NCBI GenBank assembly: GCA_018400625.1
Contig: JAGYMJ010000261.1
Location: 1 to 5,179 of the forward strand
DNA: 5,179 nucleotides
Reading direction: 5' to 3'
DNA from: Planctomycetota bacterium
Lineage (GTDB): Bacteria > Planctomycetota > Brocadiia > SM23-32
The notes beneath the pieces are model-generated. The model saw only the letters and a list, made by a program, of their open reading frames with translations, searched no databases and was not told the origin of the DNA. This document shows positions 1 through 5,179 of this stretch, piece after piece; the first letter of the stretch is position 1, and every line of letters starts with the position of its first letter. The translations under genes and the position numbers were made by a program.

Positions 1-2
1 AG

Positions 3-80
3 ACAGGCACAGGGCACGGTGGTGATGTTACGGGGTTCACTGAGGACTTACGACAATTTTATGTCGATCTGCGGCATTAA
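3..80 (+). CDS. possible 3' end of a plus-strand gene, product unknown
   Basis: The plus frame starting at base 3 is open from the window edge to a TAA at 78-80 and encodes about 25 residues, beginning TGTGHGGDVTGF and ending QFYVDLRH. The composition looks protein-like (Gly-rich turn, then a charged amphipathic stretch), and the gene would converge on the endonuclease whose stop is at 152. I do not recognise the family. A second plus frame, starting at base 1, stays open to about base 192 but would run antisense into the nuclease gene, so it is less attractive. With so few codons, chance is a real alternative. The 71 bases between this stop and 152 show no convincing terminator hairpin. Confidence 0.22.
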   Translation, partial: TGTGHGGDVTGFTEDLRQFYVDLRH

Positions 81-151
81 ACGCCTACCAGAGCTTTTTA
101 ATCCCCATGTTTGCGCTCTCCGGATCTCCCTCATTAAATGTTTTCTGAATA

Positions 152-820
152 TCAAGTCCATATGTCTTCGCGCTGTTCCCAATATGATTTAACTTCTTCA
201 AAGCGGTTCATGCGTTCATGAATCTTGCGGATTTCCTTAGGGTAAAAATCGAGCATAGTCTGACACAGAGTAATCATCCATTTTTTTCTGGAATATCCAT
301 GATTCAAAGTTATATTATTGGAGTTTCTGATTTGAATTTGTCCCCATCCCAACGCACCAACTGTAAGACATTCCCAATCCAAGAACTCAATAGGTGCAAA
401 TTTAACTTCATTGACAGTTACTGTATTCTCAATTACAGAATATTTGAGCAACAACAGTGCAAAAACATTTTTGTCATCTTCATAGAATCGGGATAGTCTT
501 TCAACTGACGTAAGATTAGGCATATTGAAATGGGTCTTTTCATTGTGAGTCTTAACATCAATCACGCAATAGAAATCTTCCTTATCCTGGAATGCAACAT
601 CAGCCATAGCGCGTCGTGCAAAATTTGCAGAATATTTTTGACACCAATTTCCAAGGAATGAATCAAATTTTTCGGCTACCAGATTTTCAATTGCATCCCC
701 TGCCGCCCTTGGACTTCCTGCTGTCTGTTTTGATAAAAAGTCTGGAACAGAATTAATATAATGTTTGATTGAATCAGCAACATTCCGATAATGAGCATCG
801 TAAAAAAAAGTTGATTTCAT
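152..820 (-). CDS. type II restriction endonuclease, HincII-like (PD-(D/E)XK fold)
   Basis: This is probably the nuclease of a type II restriction-modification system, cutting unmethylated DNA at a short site. The 222-residue protein has an AAGDAIENLV helix near residues 39-48, then Asp74 (in MADVAF) and the active-site strand IDVKTHN with Asp88 and Lys90. MPNLTSVERL follows at 100-109 and GQIQIRN at 160-166. From memory of HincII, the same blocks occur in the same order: AAGEPFEKLV, TADILL, LLDVKTRN, APNIISAYKL and MQIQF, with near-identical spacing between the catalytic acids. HincII is longer (about 258 residues). The ATG at 820 is chosen over an in-frame TTG at 850 because an AAAAGGTG ribosome site sits 8 bases upstream and the ATG overlaps the methyltransferase stop as ATGA. 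The gene is richer in A+T than the cysK-hem side. The recognition sequence is not known; GTYRAC or a variant is only a guess from the HincII likeness. Confidence 0.88.
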   Translation of the reverse strand: MKSTFFYDAHYRNVADSIKHYINSVPDFLSKQTAGSPRAAGDAIENLVAEKFDSFLGNWCQKYSANFARRAMADVAFQDKEDFYCVIDVKTHNEKTHFNMPNLTSVERLSRFYEDDKNVFALLLLKYSVIENTVTVNEVKFAPIEFLDWECLTVGALGWGQIQIRNSNNITLNHGYSRKKWMITLCQTMLDFYPKEIRKIHERMNRFEEVKSYWEQREDIWT

Positions 821-1806
821 GAAAAAAGCACCTTTTGATTTGAAGAACAAGCCTTCTTTTTCTTCAGCTTATTGCGTCTGTCGCCAAGAGAGTTTCTTTC
901 CCAAAAAACACCTTCTGAGTAGCCCTGTATCGACTCGTCAGCCTCTGCACGCTTGAGGCGTTTAACTGCCCAGCAACAATACTTCTTGTTACGTTCAATT
1001 CCTATGAAACGCCGGTCGAGTTTTTTAGCAACTACCGCCGTTGTGCCACTGCCTAAAAAGGGATCAAAAACGACATCATTCGGATTTGTGCCGGCCATCA
1101 TCAATTTAGCGATCAATTTTTCCGGTTTTTGCGTTGGGTGATCGGTATTTTCAGGCATTGACCAAAAAGGAATTGTTATGTCGGTCCAGATATTGGATGG
1201 ATGAGTTAATCTGAATTTTCCTTTTTTGCTTTCTTCCCAATCTTTAGGCTCACCATTATCGTCTTTATATGGTGCAAGCACTTTCCGTTTAAGTTTAACG
1301 GCATCGACATTAAAGGTATATTCTTCTGAGACGGTGCAAAACCAAATATCTTCGGTATTGTTTTTCCAGTTCGTTTTCGCCCCTCGACCTTTTTCCCGCT
1401 CCCATGTGATGCGGTTTTGAATTGTAAAATAATCCTCCAGGATCGGCGCAATAATAATCGATGTCTTCCAATCCGAACAGACATAAATCGATGATGTTTG
1501 CTTCAATGTAGGCCGTAAGAGTGACAAAAGCTCGGAAAACCATTGTGTGTAGGCGTCTTTATCCTTCTCTTTGAAAGAGTAACCATGATACTCTTTCGAA
1601 AGGTTATAGGGAGGATCAAGTAGGAGGAGATCAACAAAATTGTGGGGCAGATACTGGACGGTCTCAAATATATCCTGACATAAAATTGTATTCTCCACTT
1701 CCTTTAAGGAAACCGATGCCGTTATCCGGGACAGTTCTTTAGTCAAATCTTCATATTCCTTTGCAGTACACGTTAGCGTTTGATTTCGCGCCGCTCGTTT
1801 TTTCAT
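817..1806 (-). CDS. type II DNA methyltransferase, beta class (probably adenine-N6)
   Basis: This is an S-adenosylmethionine-dependent DNA methyltransferase that should protect host DNA from the nuclease encoded just downstream. The protein has 329 residues. The catalytic motif DPPYNL is at 64-69, the likely target-recognition part follows (WEREKGRGAK at 135-144, then NWKNNTEDIWF at 146-156), then HPTQKP at 223-228 and the AdoMet-binding FDPFLGSGTT at 247-256. Catalytic motif before AdoMet motif is the beta-class order, and DPPY is more usual for N6-adenine than for N4-cytosine enzymes, though it does not settle the base. The start at 1806 has GGAAGG 6 bases upstream. About 40 residues precede the first fold elements, and the C-terminus is Lys-rich (KLKKKK). 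The stop overlaps the nuclease ATG. Making the methylase first fits the need to protect DNA before the nuclease appears. An orphan solitary methylase is unlikely given the neighbour. Confidence 0.93.
   Translation of the reverse strand: MKKRAARNQTLTCTAKEYEDLTKELSRITASVSLKEVENTILCQDIFETVQYLPHNFVDLLLLDPPYNLSKEYHGYSFKEKDKDAYTQWFSELLSLLRPTLKQTSSIYVCSDWKTSIIIAPILEDYFTIQNRITWEREKGRGAKTNWKNNTEDIWFCTVSEEYTFNVDAVKLKRKVLAPYKDDNGEPKDWEESKKGKFRLTHPSNIWTDITIPFWSMPENTDHPTQKPEKLIAKLMMAGTNPNDVVFDPFLGSGTTAVVAKKLDRRFIGIERNKKYCCWAVKRLKRAEADESIQGYSEGVFWERNSLGDRRNKLKKKKACSSNQKVLFS
829..836 (-). promoter_or_regulatory. ribosome binding site of the restriction endonuclease
   Basis: On the minus strand AAAAGGTG lies 8 bases before the ATG at 820, inside the last codons of the methyltransferase. 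It decides the start of the nuclease (820, not the TTG at 850). Together with the ATGA overlap it suggests that nuclease translation is coupled to that of the methyltransferase. Confidence 0.65.
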
Positions 1807-1812
1807 ATTTGC

Positions 1813-1818
1813 CCTTCC
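1813..1818 (-). promoter_or_regulatory. ribosome binding site of the methyltransferase
   Basis: GGAAGG on the minus strand ends 6 bases before the ATG at 1806. An upstream ATG inside the same stretch is out of frame and reaches TGA within six codons, so the start at 1806 is favoured. Confidence 0.55.
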
Positions 1819-1842
1819 ATGTCATTCCTATTTATACCAATA

Positions 1843-1862
1843 TTGGAGAACTCTCTCTTCAA
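1843..1862. repeat. imperfect inverted repeat in the methyltransferase leader, possible operator
   Basis: Arms TTGGAGA (1843-1849) and TCTTCAA (1856-1862) are complementary at six of seven positions around a 6-base centre. It lies between the candidate promoter at 1897-1925 and the methyltransferase start, so it could bind a regulator or form a small hairpin in the leader RNA. It does not look like the usual C-protein box, and no controller gene is present in the window. It could be chance. Confidence 0.25.
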
Positions 1863-1896
1863 CGGAAAAAACGATTCTCAATGTCGATAAACATAC

Positions 1897-1925
1897 ATTA
1901 TAAGGCAGTTCAACAGGTCAATCAA
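1897..1925 (-). promoter_or_regulatory. candidate sigma70-type promoter of the restriction-modification operon
   Basis: On the minus strand a perfect -10 TATAAT (1897-1902) lies 17 bases from a -35 TTGATT (1920-1925, four of six matches to TTGACA). The -35 overlaps the stop codon of the hem fusion (1922-1924). Transcription would start near 1890, leaving a leader of about 80 bases before the methyltransferase. The rest of 1807-1921 is A+T-rich with no gene; a second TATAAA at 1831-1836 lacks a well-spaced -35. Confidence 0.55.
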
Positions 1926-4117
1926 ACATCACAGATTCCTGCGGCTCCCAGGTTCAGGGGGCGCAGAAAGTTCAGCAGAGCGGTGTCGCTGCGCCGGACC
2001 ATCAGAGCCAGAGAACCCTGGCCGGGGGTGGTGGGGAAGAGCTTCTCCGGGAATATCTCCGTGATGTGTTCACTCCGCCCCAGACGTATCATAGCGACGG
2101 AAGCTGCAATCAGTGCATCAAAATTGCCGGTTTCAAGCTGTTGGATCCTGTTGGGCACATCACCGCGTACGTCAACCGTGTGGATGTCGGGGCGCAGATG
2201 CGCGATGTTTTCCCGCCGTCTGTGGCTCGATGTGGCAACTCTGGCATCCTTCGGCAGAGACATCAGGGGCACATCACCACGAGATACAAGGCAGTCCCAT
2301 GGGGCGATTGAGGGCGTAACGGCAGCAACAATGAGCTGGGACGGCACTGTTTCCGGTAAATCCTTCGCGCTGTGCACGGCAAGATCAATATCACCGGCCA
2401 ACAATGCCAGGTCCAGGTCGCGCGTGAAAAAATCGTCATCCATCACCGTTGTCAGCGGCGTTGTCCTGTCGCGATCACAGGGCGCCTCGTAATACGTTTT
2501 TTCGAGCTGGATGCTGTCCGAGAGGGAATGGAGCACATGTTCGATTTCGATCACCTGCTTGCGTGACAATTCACTTGATCTTGCTCCGAGGCGGAGGACA
2601 TCTTTTGGGGGAGCGACGGGTGTCTGGATACTGTGCCAGACCATCGCTTGTTCAAAGGCACGCAAGTTTGCCGACGCGATGCTGTCGGCATCGGCGGGGG
2701 ATATGCTATGGCGGGGCACATTAGATACGGGGAAAAATTTGGCGTTCGGGCAATTTTTCACCAATAAGTCACCGGATCCGGCGAGATCGATGATGGTCCG
2801 CCCCGAGAGGTCGCTTCCCACCAGGGCATCCATAGCCGGTTGCGTCAATTCCGAGGCAATGATGATCGCTGATGCATCGTGCAGATAGTCGCCCAGATCA
2901 TCAGTGGGCACGACCTGATACGGGCCGCAGTCTGTTCTCTGTTCGCCGCTGAAATGCCTCGAAAAATTGACGACACTGTAACCGTCTGAGAGGAGCAGCG
3001 GGATAATATCATCGGATAAATGTCCTTTCCCGACAATAAGGACACAGCCATTGTTATCAGCGAGAACGGTTTTGCGTACAAGGTCAACGGTGTTCTCCGC
3101 CCAGGTACCCTGGCCGGCTGCAAGGGAGGTGGATTGACGGATTTTTTTGGTCGCCAGGAGCGCTGAGGTGATCGTTTCATAAAGCCCGGCATTGTCCGAA
3201 TCAATCCATTCATCGAGGGCCGTGCGCACCTGGTGAACGATCTCCGTTTCACCGTAAAGGTAGGAGTTCAGGCCCAGGCACGTTTTCAGCAGGTGAAAAA
3301 ACATATCATGTTCGGCACGATGCTGGACCTGACGAAAAATCTTTTCGGCGCGATCGGAGGGCAGCTCTTTTTTAATTCCCTGGAGTATTCGGCGTGATAT
3401 GTCTCTCACGCAGGGGCCGTTAATATAGCATTCCCAGCGGCAGCATGTCGATAGCACAAGCAGCTCATTGGGGGCGGGATTGTCGGCACGAAGTTTTTGG
3501 CCGAATTCCCGCAGGTATTCCAGAGTCTTGTCATCAAGTGCTTCCCCCTGGAACCCCAGCATCACGGTGGTATGAAGATCGGGATGCGGGTTGTTCATGA
3601 AAGACTCGATGCGGTTCCGTATCGCTTTGGAATATCGGCAGTTGGTCCCGTTGGAGTGAACGGCGACGGTCATTTTACCCTGTTTATAAACGGCAGGAAA
3701 AATGAGTTGGGAATTCGGCGCGGATGAAACGACACAATGGAAAATGCCGAGTCGTTCGGCTTCACTGCCAATCTCGATGTTGAGTCCTTTATCCGACGTG
3801 GAAGCGACGACGAGGTCATTACCCTGGATCATGTCCGGGGAGTATCGGCTCTGAATCCATGTGATAGTTCCGCGTTGTGCATATTCCTGCAACTCATCAC
3901 GGGCATCCGGGGCTACAACGGTGACCTTTGCCCCGCCGTCGATCAATGTTTCAGTTTTGCGGAGCGCGACTTTCCCCCCGCCGACGATGAGGCAGCGGAG
4001 TCCCCGCACATCAATGCCGACCGGCATATACGAAAGGGGCTGCTGTTCGGATGAAGACGAAGAAGTTTTACCTGTTTTACTCGCTCTTTTGTTGGTGCAA
4101 GCTTCTTGTGATGACAT
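1922..4117 (-). CDS. fused precorrin-2 dehydrogenase / glutamyl-tRNA reductase / porphobilinogen deaminase, HemC part short
   Basis: This 731-residue fusion covers three steps of tetrapyrrole synthesis. Residues ~31-175 resemble CysG-N/Met8p (precorrin-2 oxidation and Fe insertion to sirohaem): IDVRGLRCLIVGGGKVALRK at 35-54, ASTSD at 105-109 with the conserved Asp, NGTNCRYSKAIRNRIE at 156-171. Residues ~183-500 resemble glutamyl-tRNA reductase: STCCRWECY with the likely nucleophile Cys225, GLNSYLYGETEI at 282-293, and a degenerate nucleotide loop GKGHLS at 363-368; the helical C-terminal dimerisation domain is missing. Residues ~507-731 resemble HemC: RLGARSSELS, DIDLAVHSAKDLPE with catalytic Asp586, TSSHRRR, VDVRGDVPNRI, PGQGSLAL. 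HemC stops before domain 3, so the dipyrromethane cofactor cysteine is absent. Residues 1-30 are a Ser/Lys-rich tail. ATG 4117 is preferred to TTG 4135, which would overlap cysK; neither has a clear ribosome site, so coupling to cysK is likely. Domain identity is secure; activity of the HemA and HemC parts is uncertain. Confidence 0.88.
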   Translation of the reverse strand: MSSQEACTNKRASKTGKTSSSSSEQQPLSYMPVGIDVRGLRCLIVGGGKVALRKTETLIDGGAKVTVVAPDARDELQEYAQRGTITWIQSRYSPDMIQGNDLVVASTSDKGLNIEIGSEAERLGIFHCVVSSAPNSQLIFPAVYKQGKMTVAVHSNGTNCRYSKAIRNRIESFMNNPHPDLHTTVMLGFQGEALDDKTLEYLREFGQKLRADNPAPNELLVLSTCCRWECYINGPCVRDISRRILQGIKKELPSDRAEKIFRQVQHRAEHDMFFHLLKTCLGLNSYLYGETEIVHQVRTALDEWIDSDNAGLYETITSALLATKKIRQSTSLAAGQGTWAENTVDLVRKTVLADNNGCVLIVGKGHLSDDIIPLLLSDGYSVVNFSRHFSGEQRTDCGPYQVVPTDDLGDYLHDASAIIIASELTQPAMDALVGSDLSGRTIIDLAGSGDLLVKNCPNAKFFPVSNVPRHSISPADADSIASANLRAFEQAMVWHSIQTPVAPPKDVLRLGARSSELSRKQVIEIEHVLHSLSDSIQLEKTYYEAPCDRDRTTPLTTVMDDDFFTRDLDLALLAGDIDLAVHSAKDLPETVPSQLIVAAVTPSIAPWDCLVSRGDVPLMSLPKDARVATSSHRRRENIAHLRPDIHTVDVRGDVPNRIQQLETGNFDALIAASVAMIRLGRSEHITEIFPEKLFPTTPGQGSLALMVRRSDTALLNFLRPLNLGAAGICDV

Positions 4118-4127
4118 GATTGCGTAT

Positions 4128-5048
4128 TTAATCAAAAAGAATGGTGCTGATGTAACGTTCTGCGGTATCGGGAAGGAGCGTCACGATCAATTTGTTGTCA
4201 TTCTCCGGCTGTTGCGCGAGTTTTAATGCGGCGGCCACGGCGGCCCCGGAGGAGATACCGGCGAAAATTCCTTCTTCTTTCGCCAACCGTTTTGCCATGT
4301 CCAGTGATTCTTCATCGGTTATCCGGATCACGTTATCAATGATGTTCTGGTTGAGTATATCGGGGACGAAACCGGCGCCGATGCCCTGGATCATGTGCGG
4401 GCCGGGGGAACCACCGGAGAGTACGGGCGATTCGGACGGTTCGATGCCGACCACCTGTATTTTGGGGTTGCGTTCCTTAAGCGTTTCTCCGACGCCGGTA
4501 ATGGTCCCGCCTGTGCCGATACCGGCCACAAAGACATCGAGCCTGCCGTCGGTATCGTCCCATATTTCAACGGCTGTGGTTTTTCTGTGGGCCCGGGGGT
4601 TGGCGGGATTTTTGAACTGCTGGGGCATAAAGGCATCAGCCGTTTCGGCAATCAGTTCATGAGCTTTCTCCACCGCGCCTTTCATCCCTTTTTCGGCCGG
4701 TGTCAGTATGATTTCAGCGCCGAAATACGCGAGTATTTTGCGCCGTTCGAGCGTCATGGATTCCGGCATTGTGAGAATCAACGTGTAACCGCGCGCTGCA
4801 GCGACCCATGCCAGCGCGATACCGGTATTGCCGCTGGTCGGTTCAATAATCGTCATGCCCGGTTCAAGAAGTCCCTTTTTCTCCGCTTCAAGGATCATGT
4901 TCACCCCGATTCGATCTTTCACACTGCTGCCAGGGTTGAAAAACTCCAGTTTCGCGGCTATTTTTGCGTTGACGCCGTCCGCGAGCGTCCCCAGAGCAAC
5001 CATAGGTGTTGGCCCTGTCAATTCCGTCATATCCTTTGCGATTTTCAT
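4128..5048 (-). CDS. cysK: O-acetylserine sulfhydrylase (cysteine synthase A)
   Basis: This is a PLP-dependent cytosolic enzyme that makes L-cysteine from O-acetylserine and sulfide, the last step of sulfur assimilation. Its 306 residues match the usual family length and look intact. LTGPTPMV lies near the N-terminus, then NPGSSVKDR with the PLP-binding Lys44, the substrate loop TSGNTG at 71-76, the phosphate-binding GIGTGGT at 176-182, GIGAGF at 222-227, GISSGAA at 264-270 (the second Ser contacts the PLP ring nitrogen) and [11 protein letters not shown] at 292-302. The ending YISTILFD is typical of CysK. There is no N-terminal haem domain or C-terminal CBS pair, so it is not a cystathionine beta-synthase; CysM is less likely from these motifs. 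It begins the operon, with a strong ribosome site and a candidate promoter upstream, and its stop lies 10 bases before the hem fusion. Confidence 0.96.
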   Translation of the reverse strand: MKIAKDMTELTGPTPMVALGTLADGVNAKIAAKLEFFNPGSSVKDRIGVNMILEAEKKGLLEPGMTIIEPTSGNTGIALAWVAAARGYTLILTMPESMTLERRKILAYFGAEIILTPAEKGMKGAVEKAHELIAETADAFMPQQFKNPANPRAHRKTTAVEIWDDTDGRLDVFVAGIGTGGTITGVGETLKERNPKIQVVGIEPSESPVLSGGSPGPHMIQGIGAGFVPDILNQNIIDNVIRITDEESLDMAKRLAKEEGIFAGISSGAAVAAALKLAQQPENDNKLIVTLLPDTAERYISTILFD

Positions 5049-5055
5049 TTTTGAT

Positions 5056-5064
5056 CTCCTCCTT
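5056..5064 (-). promoter_or_regulatory. strong ribosome binding site of cysK
   Basis: AAGGAGGAG on the minus strand ends 7 bases before the ATG at 5048. It closely matches the anti-Shine-Dalgarno sequence and fixes the start. The next gene has no comparable site. Confidence 0.8.
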
Positions 5065-5098
5065 TTTTCTCTCCGTAGTTCTCACCAATGTACCCTAC

Positions 5099-5126
5099 AT
5101 GATAACACTTTTCGTCTCCGGGACAA
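5099..5126 (-). promoter_or_regulatory. candidate sigma70-type promoter of the cysK-hem operon
   Basis: On the minus strand TATCAT (5099-5104, five of six matches to TATAAT) lies 16 bases from TTGTCC (5121-5126, four of six to TTGACA). The transcript would start near 5092 and have a leader of about 44 bases. No riboswitch-like fold is evident in such a short leader. The remaining bases to 5179 hold no gene I can support, only an A-rich stretch and a GGCGCC palindrome near the edge. Confidence 0.45.
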
Positions 5127-5179
5127 AACGAGGAATTTGCGTTGTAAAGTTTTTTGCGTGGGCCGGGGCGCCAATCGCC

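Noticed and set aside
81..151. Possible terminator between the left plus-strand frame and the nuclease stop
   Set aside because: Only a 4-base GAGC/GCTC pairing across a 20-base loop was found, with no T-run in the right place.
821..850. Ten-residue N-terminal extension of the nuclease from a TTG at 850
   Set aside because: The ATG at 820 has a well-spaced ribosome site and the ATGA overlap; the TTG has neither.
1206..1543. Two minus-strand frames inside the methyltransferase gene, considered as signs of a frameshift
   Set aside because: The methyltransferase frame is continuous from DPPY to the AdoMet motif; the other frames show no methylase motifs.
1865..1892. T-run after a weak stem on the minus strand, considered as a terminator of the cysK-hem operon
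   Set aside because: The stem is only about three pairs and would sit just after the candidate methyltransferase promoter.
1761..2492. Plus-strand open frame of 243 codons opposite the HemC region
   Set aside because: It is antisense to clear HemC motifs, its translation is rich in Ser and Arg without recognisable motifs, and such frames are common opposite GC-rich genes.
2845..3252. Minus-strand open frame of 135 codons in another frame within the hem fusion
   Set aside because: It lies inside the glutamyl-tRNA reductase part, whose motifs continue without a break in the main frame, so no frameshift is needed.
2171..4973. GTYRAC sites at 2171, 3083 and 4968 and none seen in the restriction-modification half, considered as a sign of site avoidance
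   Set aside because: The numbers are too small to differ from chance and the recognition sequence of the system is not known.
4395..5054. Plus-strand open frame of 219 codons opposite cysK
   Set aside because: It is the mirror of an intact cysK with all family motifs; the translation resembles no family I know.

Overview
The window reads almost entirely on the minus strand and has two parts with different character. The right part (about 1922-5179) is GC-rich and holds two metabolic genes. The first is cysK (5048 to 4128, O-acetylserine sulfhydrylase). It has a strong ribosome binding site and a candidate sigma70-type promoter upstream. Ten bases after its stop comes a long fused tetrapyrrole gene (4117 to 1922). 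In order, that gene carries a precorrin-2 dehydrogenase/ferrochelatase domain (CysG N-terminal or Met8p type), a glutamyl-tRNA reductase domain (HemA) and a porphobilinogen deaminase domain (HemC). The pairing makes sense: sirohaem is the cofactor of sulfite reductase, and CysK consumes the sulfide that enzyme makes.

The left part (about 100-1920) is visibly richer in A+T and holds a compact type II restriction-modification system. A beta-class DNA methyltransferase (1806 to 817) is followed, with an ATGA overlap, by a HincII-like restriction endonuclease (820 to 152). A candidate promoter with a perfect TATAAT and 17-base spacing lies exactly over the stop codon of the hem fusion, so the system seems to carry its own promoter.

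The join between the two parts is the most interesting place. The HemC portion ends about 90 residues short of a normal porphobilinogen deaminase, so it lacks domain 3 and its cofactor-binding cysteine, and it ends right where the restriction-modification block begins. Either the mobile block cut off the 3' end of the hem gene, or this fusion belongs to a HemC variant that lacks domain 3 and has lost a further domain.

The first ~80 bases may hold the tail of a plus-strand gene converging on the nuclease, but this is weak. The organism cannot be named from this window. The gene content fits a bacterium that makes sirohaem or haem from glutamyl-tRNA and assimilates sulfide. Nothing in the window is an RNA gene, CRISPR array or transposase.
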